Part shown: piece after piece, positions 8,073-19,200 of the stretch | Layout of the letters: each line of letters begins with the position of its first letter | How positions within the stretch are numbered: the first letter of the stretch is position 1 | Source: UBA987 sp002292105 | Lineage (GTDB): Bacteria; Bacteroidota; Bacteroidia; NS11-12g; UBA9320 | Reading direction: 5' to 3' | Assembly: GCA_943846675.1 (NCBI GenBank) | Contig: OX044357.1 | Coordinates: 682,001 to 746,000, forward strand | Length of the DNA stretch: 64,000 bases | The notes under the pieces: generated by a model | What the model was told of the DNA's origin: nothing | Databases searched by the model: none | What the model saw: only the letters and a program-made list of their open reading frames with translations | Translations under genes and position numbers: made by a program

Positions 8073-9800
8073 CTACGAGTTCATTGATATCAAGAACTCG
8101 TCATTGTTTTTTGTGCCTTGCATTTGCTTGAGCATCATGTTCATAGCTTCTTCGCTATTCATGTCGGCCAAGTAATTACGCAACACCCACATGCGTTGGT
8201 TGGTTACTTTGTCAAGCAATAAGTCTTCTCGACGTGTGCTACTCGAAATAATATCAATGGCTGGGAATATGCGTCGGTTAGAAAGCTTTCTATCCAATTG
8301 TAATTCCATGTTACCCGTACCTTTAAATTCTTCAAAGATTACTTCGTCCATTTTAGAGCCTGTATCAATTAAAGCCGTAGCGATGATGGTCAAAGAACCT
8401 CCATTTTCGATGTTTCTAGCTGCACCAAAAAATCTTTTTGGCTTGTGAAGTGCATTGGCATCCACACCACCTGATAATATTTTTCCTGAAGCGGGTTGTA
8501 CCGTATTGTACGCTCTTGCCAATCGGGTGATAGAATCCAGTAAAATGACCACATCGTGCCCACATTCAGTAAGGCGTTTTGCCTTTGATAATACAATATT
8601 TGCCAGTTTAACATGCTTTTCAGCTGGCTCGTCAAATGTTGAAGCAACTACTTCTGCCTTAACACTTCTTGCCATATCGGTGACCTCTTCAGGACGTTCG
8701 TCTATCAGAAGAATAATCATGTAGGTTTCTGGATGGTTGGCAGAAATTGCATTGGCAACGTCTTTTAACAAGTTGGTTTTACCTGTTTTAGGTTGTGCGA
8801 CAATTAATCCTCTTTGACCTTTACCTATCGGCGTGATAAGGTCTATGATTCTTGTAGAGTAATTACTTGCGTTGTACTCTAAGTTGAATTTTTCTTCTGG
8901 GAATAAAGGCGTCAAATGTTCGAAAGAAACACGGTCTCTAACCAAGGCTGGAGACTTGCCATTGATCATCTCTATTTTAATAAGAGCGAAGTACTTTTCA
9001 CCCTCCTTAGGCGGGCGAATAGTGCCTTGTACAACATCACCGGTTTTTAAGCCAAATGACTTAACCAAATGTGGTGGTACATAAACGTCATCAGGAGATG
9101 GCTGGTAATTGTAATCGGCAGATCGTAAAAAGCCATATCCATCCTGTATCGTTTCTAAAACACCTTGGGTGCTAACAACACCTTCCAATTCAAGATAATT
9201 CAACAGGTTGTCACGCATTTCTTTGCGTTTCTCCTTTTCAGGATCGCGCTCTCTTTGTGGCCGATTATTTGATTTGTTGCTGTGGTGGCTGTCCTTATTA
9301 TTGTCTTTTAGATTGTCTTTTTGACTGTTGTCACGCTGATTTTTGTTAGGAGCCTCGTTGTTGTCCATGGCTTCAATGATGCGTGCATCGTCGTCAGACT
9401 TTTTATTGTCGTTTTGATTCGACTGGCGATTGTCTTTTTTTCTTTCAGATTTATCGCCTGAATGCTGTTTTTTATCTCCGTGTTGGTTCGAAGGTTTATC
9501 CTGTTTTTGATTACGCGGTCTTCTTTCGCGAGGTTTAGGTTTGTCTTCAGAATCTTGAGTTGATTTCTCTGATCTTTCATTCTTTGCCTTAGGTTTTTCA
9601 CCTTGTTGTTTGGCAGGTTTTGCCGGCTTAGCTGGCTTTGTAGGTTTGTCGGGTGCTGCCGGTGTTTTTATGGCTTGCTCTTCTAATATTTTGTAAATGA
9701 GGTCCTGTTTTTTTAGGCCTTTACTGTTAATGTCTAGTTTGGTTGCAATTTCTTTAAGCTCAGAAACGAGCATGTCGTTAAGCGTTATAATATCAAACAT
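8073..9800 (-). CDS. rho: Transcription termination factor Rho
   Basis: Hexameric RNA helicase that ends transcription. Order: Rho-N helical domain (about 5-45), a long low-complexity insert rich in Lys, Asn, Asp, Gln and Pro (about 48-195), the cold-shock-like RNA-binding domain (about 200-285, with DGYGFLRSADYNY) and the ATPase core (Walker A QPKTGKTN at about 336-343, Walker B VVILLDSITRLARAYN, and GGVDANALHKPKRFFGAARN). At 575 residues it is some 155 longer than E. coli Rho, owing to the insert, as is usual in Bacteroidota. Monocistronic. Confidence 0.97.
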   Translation of the reverse strand: MFDIITLNDMLVSELKEIATKLDINSKGLKKQDLIYKILEEQAIKTPAAPDKPTKPAKPAKPAKQQGEKPKAKNERSEKSTQDSEDKPKPRERRPRNQKQDKPSNQHGDKKQHSGDKSERKKDNRQSNQNDNKKSDDDARIIEAMDNNEAPNKNQRDNSQKDNLKDNNKDSHHSNKSNNRPQRERDPEKEKRKEMRDNLLNYLELEGVVSTQGVLETIQDGYGFLRSADYNYQPSPDDVYVPPHLVKSFGLKTGDVVQGTIRPPKEGEKYFALIKIEMINGKSPALVRDRVSFEHLTPLFPEEKFNLEYNASNYSTRIIDLITPIGKGQRGLIVAQPKTGKTNLLKDVANAISANHPETYMIILLIDERPEEVTDMARSVKAEVVASTFDEPAEKHVKLANIVLSKAKRLTECGHDVVILLDSITRLARAYNTVQPASGKILSGGVDANALHKPKRFFGAARNIENGGSLTIIATALIDTGSKMDEVIFEEFKGTGNMELQLDRKLSNRRIFPAIDIISSSTRREDLLLDKVTNQRMWVLRNYLADMNSEEAMNMMLKQMQGTKNNDEFLISMNS

Positions 9801-10204
9801 ATGAAGTGATACGTGTTGTTATGATTTTTAATAATTGTGATTCTAAAAATAATCGCGAAAGGGTTCGGAAATGTTGTAGAAAAAAAGAATACCTGATCGG
9901 GACTCTCTGATGCAATGATAGGTGAATTAATTGAAAACTAAAAGGAGAGTTTTGTTTTTAGAACCATCGGTAATCGAATGTTTTGGGTCAGCGCTGAAGT
10001 GTCAAAAAAAGTGTACTTATGGCAGAAATGTTGATAAAAACTTGCATTTGGCTGACATTATCGTAACATTTGGACTTGTAGAAGTAGTGTGTAATTGGGT
10101 TTTTGTCCTAAAAGCCCTTTTAATTTTAGTTTTATTCTCTCCCCATTCTGGGCAGAGGTGACTCTGTTTCTACGATTTTTTTAGAACAAATAGAATTTAG
10201 ATTT
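9801..10204. other. 404-base intergenic region before giant gene
   Basis: This gap separates divergent rho and the 11.5 kb gene. It holds no convincing coding frame; a 76-codon frame at 9931 starts with TTG and has no protein-like features. A weak -7-like TAATTTTA lies at 10121-10128 without a well-spaced TTG. No terminator or RNA gene was seen. Confidence 0.5.
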
Positions 10205-13200
10205 ATGAAAAAATTTTACTCATTTTTATTGGCTATTGGCGTAATTATTTTGTTAATTCCATCGGAGGTTTCTGCTCAGACGTATACGTATGATCAGTCC
10301 AAATCGTCCCTAAATGTAGGAAACCCTGGTACTCTTCGCGGTACTGCTTATGATTACACTACGACTGGGGGTACAATTATCCATCGAGGTAATTCAGGTC
10401 CTAATGGATCTACGGGTAGCTACAACTCAACCAATTACTGGTCTGTAGCACGCGCAATCCCATTTCCTTTCAAGTTTTATGGCGCGACGGTTGATTCGTT
10501 TTGTGTCTCCAAAAACGGTTTGTTGACGTTTTCAACAAACGTTGCGGGAACGGCAGTGAACACAGCATTGAATTCAAATTCGGCTTTACCAAATACGAAT
10601 TTGCCCGATTCAACTATTGCGTATTTCTGGGAATCCATGGGTACAAACATTTCTTCGAGGGATTACATTTATTCGATTCCTTATGGATCAACAGGGAATA
10701 GGCAATTATGGATTTTGAATTATTCATGGAAACTTGGTAATTCAAGCTATGCATACTTTGCAGTTGTATTAGATGAAAAGACAAACGATATCTACGTTGT
10801 AGATATGAACTATTTTTACAGCTCAAGCGCACTTACCATGACGGTCGGAACTCAATTGTCCTCTACGTCAGCAGTGCAAGTTAATTCTGGACTTAACTCT
10901 TCTGCAGGTTCGCCAAATATAATTTTCGGTAGTGGAGGCTCTGTGCATAGCAATAATGAGTATTACATATTTGAAGAAAAACTACTAGTTACAGATGATA
11001 TGTCGGTCGTGGAAATGGATAACCCTAGTGGAGCCATATGTAGCACATCCGATTCTATTAAAGTAAAAGTGAAAAATGAGGGAACCAATGCGGTGACCGA
11101 TTTCGATGTTGAATGGTCTGTTAATGGGACTAGTCAATCCACATATTCATATAGTGGCTCTCTTGCTTCGGGTGCATCAACAACAGTAAATCTCGGCAGT
11201 TATACCTATGGAACATCAACATCAACGTTCAATTTTCAATTTAGAACGGATGATCCTAATGGAAATACAGATAAAAATCTAGCCAATGATACCGTGAAAA
11301 AAACGCTCAAGAAAGGGCTCTCCGGTAGTTATACTGTTGGAACGTCTTCCAGTAATTATGCAACCATGGCGGCAGCAATGGCTGATTTAAAAGCTTCTGG
11401 TGTATGCGGTCCCGTAACAATGAATATTGCAAAAGGCACATATACAGGTCAGGTTGCATTAGAAGGTGATATCTCAGGAGCGTCGTCAGCAAATACCATA
11501 ACTTTTAAATCAGCTACGGGTAAACAAGCAGATGTAATTTTTGCTTACTCATCTACTGGAACATCTAAATTAACAACATTCCTATTAAAGAATACGTCCT
11601 ATATAATTATGCGTGACGTGACATTTGAGGCGAAAGGTACATCTTACGGCTGGCCTACCCAGGTTTGGTCTGCGAGTAACATTTCGTTCATTAATTGTCA
11701 CTTTAAGTGTAAATACATAGGAACGTCATCATATAATAACAACTTAGTAATCAATGGTAGCGCGACAAGTTATTCAACTGGCTCGTTAAACCATGACATT
11801 ACAGTAGATAGCTGTACGTTTACAAACGGAGGTTATGCTGCTTGTTCTAGCTACGGATCAGGAACAGCAAGTTTTTCTAATGGTTTAACCTTTACGAACA
11901 ATACACTTATAAACTCTGGATATTACGGATTAAGAATATACTATCAAGGTGCACCTCAAATTTCTAATAATCATATCACAATGAGATCAGGTGCTTGGTG
12001 TGGAATTTACATGTACTACGTAAAATCAACCTCGACAGTACCAGTAAGAATTAATCGAAACCAGGTGTATAAATCTAGTTACTATGGCATTTATATGTCT
12101 TCATGTGATAACTCATCGTCACAACAAGGTGAATTATATAACAACATTATCGGTAACTTTTCGGGCGCTCCAACTTATTATGGTATTTATAACTTTAGCA
12201 GTGATTACTGGAGAGTATATCACAATACAGTGGACGTGCGCGCTTCTAGTTCTTCAACTATTAGAGCTTGTTACTACACTTCCGTAAGTTATTCGGATAT
12301 TAGAAACAATATCTTTAGTATTCAAAGTTCAGCTTCGTCATCAAGCCACTATGCACTTTATAATACGAGTTCGCCAAGTACAAATAGAAAGTGTGACCAC
12401 AATGTATATTACAATCCAAATGGTACATATTTAATTTATTCTGGAGGATCCAGAACAGCGTCTGTTCTAAATAGCTATAGTACTGCTGGGGATGGAAATT
12501 CTATTAACAAAATGCCTCCATTTAAAAGTGCTTCAGATGCACATTTAAGTGATGGTTGTTTTGATAAGGTCGATGCCTTAATGGGGGTGTCTGAAGACAT
12601 TGATGGAGATAGCAGGGATCCAGTTTTCCCTCATCCAGGTGCGGATGAAGTAGTATTGTCGTCTAACGATGTTGGAGTTGTGTCTATTGAATCACCTTCA
12701 GGGACTGTATCTTCAGGAACACAAACGGTTAGAGTAATTGTTAGAAACTACGGAAGCAATTCAGTTTCTGGATACAATGTAAGCTACAAAGTAGCCGGTG
12801 GTTCAAGTGTAACACAAGCGGTGTCCGGTACACTGGCAAGCTGTTCGAATGATACCATTACGTTTACAACGACTTTTAGTCATACAGTTGGGTGTACCAA
12901 TCTCAATGCTTGGACGTCAGCACCGAATACAACAACAGATGGGAATGTGTCTAATGATACTGCTACTTCAAGTTTTGGTGTAGCCATGTCTGGTACGTTC
13001 ACGGTTGGTGGAACTAGCGGAGATTTTAGCACATTTGGAGAAGCGGTTGACGCCCTTAACTGTGCTGGAATATCAGGAGCAGTGGTATTTAATGTAGTTT
13101 CTGGTACGTATACGGAACAAGTTAACCTTGGCAGTTATACAGGTAGTTCATCAACGAATACAATTACCTTCCAATCAGCTAGTTCAAATACTACAAAACC

Positions 13201-16200
13201 AGTTTTACGATTTGCAACCACATCAGCTACAAACAATGGTGTCCTGAATTTTAGTGGTTCGTCAAACATAATTTTCAAAGGGATTCATGTTAAACAAACA
13301 GCGACAACTTCAACTTCAATGAATTATTGTGCAGTGGTAACCATGGCTGGAAGCAACAGTTCATTAACTATAGAAGATTGTAAGTTAGAAGGAATAACAC
13401 CAACTTATACGTATTATAATTATTCATCAATCATTTATGATGGAACGGGTACAGGTAATATGAGTAACGATATCATTATTAAGAATAATGAGTTGATCAA
13501 GGGATCATATTCTATTTATACTTTTGGTGGTAATACTGGTACACTTCAAAGAGGATGGGTGATTACAGGGAATACGATTTCAGGATTTGTAAATTACTCT
13601 TTGTATTGCTACTATTTAACTGGTTTAGAAATTTCGAACAATACGATCACAAGCTCACTATCCACTGGTATCTATGCCAGATATTGTGATGGAGCCATGA
13701 AGATTACCAATAACAGAATCACTGGAGTAACTTCAGGATATGGTATCTATATGTATTATTGTGATGCCACCAGCGGCTCACCTGCACTGGTTGCCAACAA
13801 TACAATTCAAGTTGGAAACGGCTACTCGTATGTGAGGGGCATGTATGTGCAATACTGCAAGTATCAAAAGATTTTGCACAACACGGTTGTTAACAATACG
13901 ACTTACGCTTCAACTACTTATGGTGCGGGTTATTTCTATTTTACTTCGTCCTATCCAGGTAATGAATTAAAGAACAACATTTTTGTTGCGAATAACGGAG
14001 GCTACTCAGTATACTTATACTATAGTGGTACAAATCATTATTTTGCTGCACTTGACTATAACATTTACTACAGTACAGCAACTGGAAGTCATATTTACGC
14101 TGGAGGAAATTACTCGTCTGTAGCTGCATATAAATCAGCAAAGTCTGGAAAAGATCCTAACAGTTTTGAAGAGAAACCACCTTTTAAATCAAGTTCTGAC
14201 TTGCATTTAGCCGATGGTTGTTTTACCAAAGTTCCTTCTGTTTCAGATGTAACCACAGACATGGATGGTGCAACACGTAACACCACATCTACGCACCCAG
14301 GTGCCGATGAGGTAGAAACTGGGGCATTAGACGCTGGGGTTACCGAAATCCTTTCGCCAAAAGGAATTGTTAGTTCAGGTAGTCAGACAGTAGAAGTAGT
14401 TGTGAAAAACTTTGGAACTACAACAATTTCAACATTGACGGTGTCATACACAGTTGGCACGACAACAAATTCTCAAACTTTTGGTGTGAGTTTAGCTGGA
14501 TGTACAGCTGATACATTGACATTTACAACAGGATACAATCATACTGGGGGATGTGCGAGCATATCTGCTAAAACAAGCGATCCGAATGCTTTAACCGATG
14601 CAGTGCCTTCAAATGACGAAGGACCATCACAATCGTTTGGCGTATCTGTATCAGGTACCTTTACTGTAGGTGGAACAAGTGGCGATTTCTCAAGCTTAAG
14701 TGACGCCATTGAAAATTTACTTTGTGCAGGCATTAGCGGTCCAGTAACCTTAAATGTGGTTAGTGGTACTTACAACGAACGTGTTTCGTTACTGCCAATT
14801 TCTGGAATGTCTAGTACCAATACGGTTACTATTCAATCACACCCTTCAAACACGTCGATGCCAATTGTACAAAGTGACAATGGAGGTTTAACAAACAACG
14901 TGATTTTGTTCAATGGATCATCCTACTTTACAATTGATGGTATTCATTTTAAGGCAAACAATGCCACTTATAATCGTGTGGTTGAAATGCAAGGTTCAAA
15001 CTCAAACATTACCATTAAAAACTGTAAGCTGGAGTCTCAAACTGTCTTCACAACAAGTAGCAATAGTTATATAATTTACGATCGGACTGGATCAGCAAAC
15101 ATGTCCAACAATATCAAAATTATGAACAATACGCTAACGGGCGGTTCATATGCTATATATAACTTTGGTGGAGGTACTTCTTCTACTGACCTACAAGACG
15201 GTTGGGTGATATCAGGGAACACAGTCACTGGTTTCGCTTATATGGGTGTTTATAATTTGTACAACAAAAATTTAATCTTAACTAATAACACCATAACTAC
15301 AAAGTCTACCTATTCCACAAACTTATACGGAACCTATTTTAGGTATTGTGATGGAGCCATGGTAATTTCAGGAAACCACGTAGATATTGATCGTGGAGGT
15401 TATGGAATGTATATGTATTACTGTGATGCAACGTCGACTTCGCCTGCAGTCATTAGTAATAATTACCTCAGAATTGGTAATGGTACTTCATGGAGTAGAG
15501 GAGTATTTGCTTATTACGGTTCTTACCAGAATTGGTATAATAATACCTTCCGCTCATTTAGCTCTAGTTCGTATTCTTCATCGAACTCATATGCTACCAT
15601 GCGCCTCTATTATACAAGCAATACATCAATATTCAGAAACAACATCGTTTCAAATTATGGTGGTGGTTATGCGCTATACTTTTACAACCCGACTTATGTG
15701 AAATCGGATTATAACAACATACATAGTACAAGCACAGGGTCACATATATACGCAGCTGGAACATACTCTAGCTTAAGTGCATACCAAACAGCTAAAGGGA
15801 CTGACTTAAATTCTTTTGACAAGGATCCTAAGTTTAGCAGTTCTCCTGTTTACCAGCCAAATCAAGAAGAATTCTTTAACGCGGGTGATTCAACTGGTTT
15901 AACTGTTGATATTGACAGCAACTCAAGACCTGCTGCGATGTCTACAATTGGTGCGTTGGAAATCAACCCAGACTTAAACATAATAAGTGTTGCAGGTGAT
16001 TCTGCTTGTGGAACTATGAATTCCGCTTCGACGGTGACCGTAACATTCAAAAACGAAGGAGACATCATACAACAAATGGCTAGTTTCAACGTATCACTTG
16101 ATACTTTTGCCGCTGTTCCAGTAACAATTACTGGGCCGTTTGCAAAAGGTATGACGTACACCAGAACATTGCCTGTCACGTTAGACCTTAGCGGGACATC

Positions 16201-19200
16201 TGCCAATGTGATAACGGTAAGTCATACTGGTGGTGATGTAGATGCAAGTGATAATTCAGCAAGTACTTCGGTACCTTACTGGGCGTATCCAGTATCTTCA
16301 TTTACTCAAGCAGACTCTTGTTTAGGAGATGCCATGAGCTTTACAAATACAAGTACAGTGGCAACAGGTTCAATTGCGTCAACAGACTGGATGTTTGGTG
16401 ATGGCGGAACAGCGGCTACAACAAATCCAACACACACATACGCAAGTAATGGTACTTATACGGTTACTATTATGAGTGAGTCTAATGTTGGATGTAGAGA
16501 TACAGTTACGCAATCTATAAACGTACTTACTGCTTTGGCGGCTGGTACTATATCAAGTGCGTCAACAATCTGTTACAATGCAGCCCCATCGATGCTTACA
16601 TCTACTGCTGCTGCTTCAGGCAGTGCTGGTGCTTACCAGTATCAATGGCAGTCGTCAACAGACAATGTTACCTTTAGTGACATATCTGGTGCTACTGGTG
16701 CAGATTATACAAGTGGGTCGTTAACAACAACTACGTATTTCCGCAGAGCGGTAACAACCGACGTAGGTTGTGGACCATCTTATACAGGAAGTTTAAAAAT
16801 TACGGTGTACAACAAATTGGCAGGAGCTGTTATAGGTTCAGACCAAAATATTTGTTTCAATACGATACCTGGCACCATTAGCCAAGGTGCTTCTGCTACA
16901 GGTGGAGATGGAACATGGACGTACCAATGGGAATCTTCAAGTAACGGAACTTCTTGGAGCTCTGTTGCCGGTGCAACAGCAACGAGTTACTCACCTGGTG
17001 TATTAACATCAACAACCTACTATAGATTAATGTCTATTGGAGGATCAGGATGTGGTTCAGTGGCTAGTAATGCAGTGAAAATATTGGTTTATAATGATTT
17101 GTATGCTGGATTAGTAGGAAACGACCAAAGTGTTTGCCCTCAAAGCCCAGCCAGCACAATGAACGGCACAACAAACCCTTCAGGTGGAGACAACTCATAT
17201 ACATACCAATGGCAGTCTTCTCCAGATAACACGACTTGGTCAGATATCTCAGGAGCTACTTCTGCATCGTTTACCTCTACTACAGGTTTGACGTCAACTA
17301 CATTCTATAGAAGAAATGTAACTTCAGGAAGTGGTTGTGGTACTAAGCCTACAAACACTGTAAAGATTACGATAGCACCATTGCCTAAGTCATCATTTAT
17401 TGTTGCAAACCATTGTTTCAATGATGTGATGCCAGTTACCAATAACTCGACTGTGGCTACAGGGTCATTAACCCGGTTTGCTTGGGATTTCGGTAACGGA
17501 AACACAAGTACAGTACGTGTACCGGCATACGTTTATGCAACAAGTGGTATTAAAACGGTTAAGTTAAAGGTAACGTCGAATATTGGTTGTGTTGATTCAT
17601 CATCAAGCACAGTGAATGTGTCTAATGTACCAACACCAGCCTTTACTAAAGTATTTGATTGTGTTAAGGAAGAAGTGTTGTTTAAGAATGCAACTTCTGT
17701 GAACTGTGGTAAGATATCTGCATTTGCATGGGATTTCGGTGACGGTTCAACGTCAACTACGCAAAACCCTACGCATAAATATGCAGCTACAGGAACATAT
17801 TCAGTGAAATTTAAAATCTTCCTTCCTGGTGGATTTATCGATTCTGTAACAAGAAGCGTAACGATTGCTAAGAAAGGTGTTTCTGGATTTACAGCAAATG
17901 ACGAGTGTTTCGGAGATAGTGTTCGATTTATCAATGCTTCAACAAATGCAGCATCATATACTTGGGATTTTGATGATAAAACATCATCAACAGTTGAGAA
18001 CCCTGTTCATTTTTATCGTGTAGCTCAATCGTATGATGTAACATTAATTGCCAAGGATGGTAACGAATGTGACGATACAACAACGAAGAAAGTAACTGTG
18101 AAGGTGAAGCCTTCTGTTTACTTCTCTAAAGATGATCGTTGTGTGAATACAGGAAAACCATTTAATAACGGAACCTTATACGCACATTCATATGCTTGGA
18201 CGTTTGGCGATGGTGGAACATCAAATTCAGCAGCGAAAGCGTTAACACATATATACACTTCTGCAGGAACATTTGATGTTAAACTTGTGGCGTACAACAA
18301 CAACGGTTGTCGCGACTCGTTCGAAACAAAAGTTGTTTCATTCCCTAATCCAGTAGCTGCATTCAGCTTGTCAAACTTATGTACTGGGCAAGCAGTAAGT
18401 GCAACGAATAGTTCTACTTCTAATCACGGTAACCACTGGGATATGGGAGATGGTGCAACGTTCACAACTAAAACGCCAACATACAAATACAACAAGGCTG
18501 GAACGTATTTAGTAACCTTAACTGTTGAGTCAGATAAGGGATGTAAGGATACAACCAGATCAAATGTTACGGTATACGACACACCAAAAGCAGACTTTAC
18601 TGCAACGAGTGTATGTGCTGGTGGAACGACAACGTTTACAAACACGAGTACAGGTGGTTCAGGAACCAAAACGTATGCATGGAACTTCGGTGATGGTAAT
18701 ACGTCAAGTGCTAAAAATCCAACACATAGCTACAGTGCTGCCGGTTCATATTCGGTAACATTGACCACAACTGGTCAAGGTAATTGTTCAGGTATGGTTA
18801 CGAAATCAATTCAGGTATACAAAGCACCTACTGTTAGTGTATCTGTAAGTGATGTATGTGTAGGAACAGCGTCTTACTTTACTTCCACAACTACTGGAGC
18901 GTCAACGTATGATTGGGACTTCGGTGATGGAAATTCAAGTACAGCACAATCTCCACGACATACTTATGCTAAGGCAGGAACGTATAACGTTAAGCTAACG
19001 GCTAAGAGTAGCTACGGTTGTTCAACTGTAGAGACCACAACAGCTACAGTGAATGATTTACCAACGGCTGGATTTAATAACTCAACTGTGTGCTTGGGTA
19101 ACGCAACTACATTTGCCAACACAACGAGTATATCTAGTGGAACCTTAAGTTACGCTTGGAATTTCGGTGACGGATCAACGTCAACTGCAACAAATCCAAG

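Noticed and set aside
9931..10161. 76-codon frame before the giant gene
   Set aside because: It begins with TTG, lacks a signal peptide or any family-like pattern, and fills a likely leader region.
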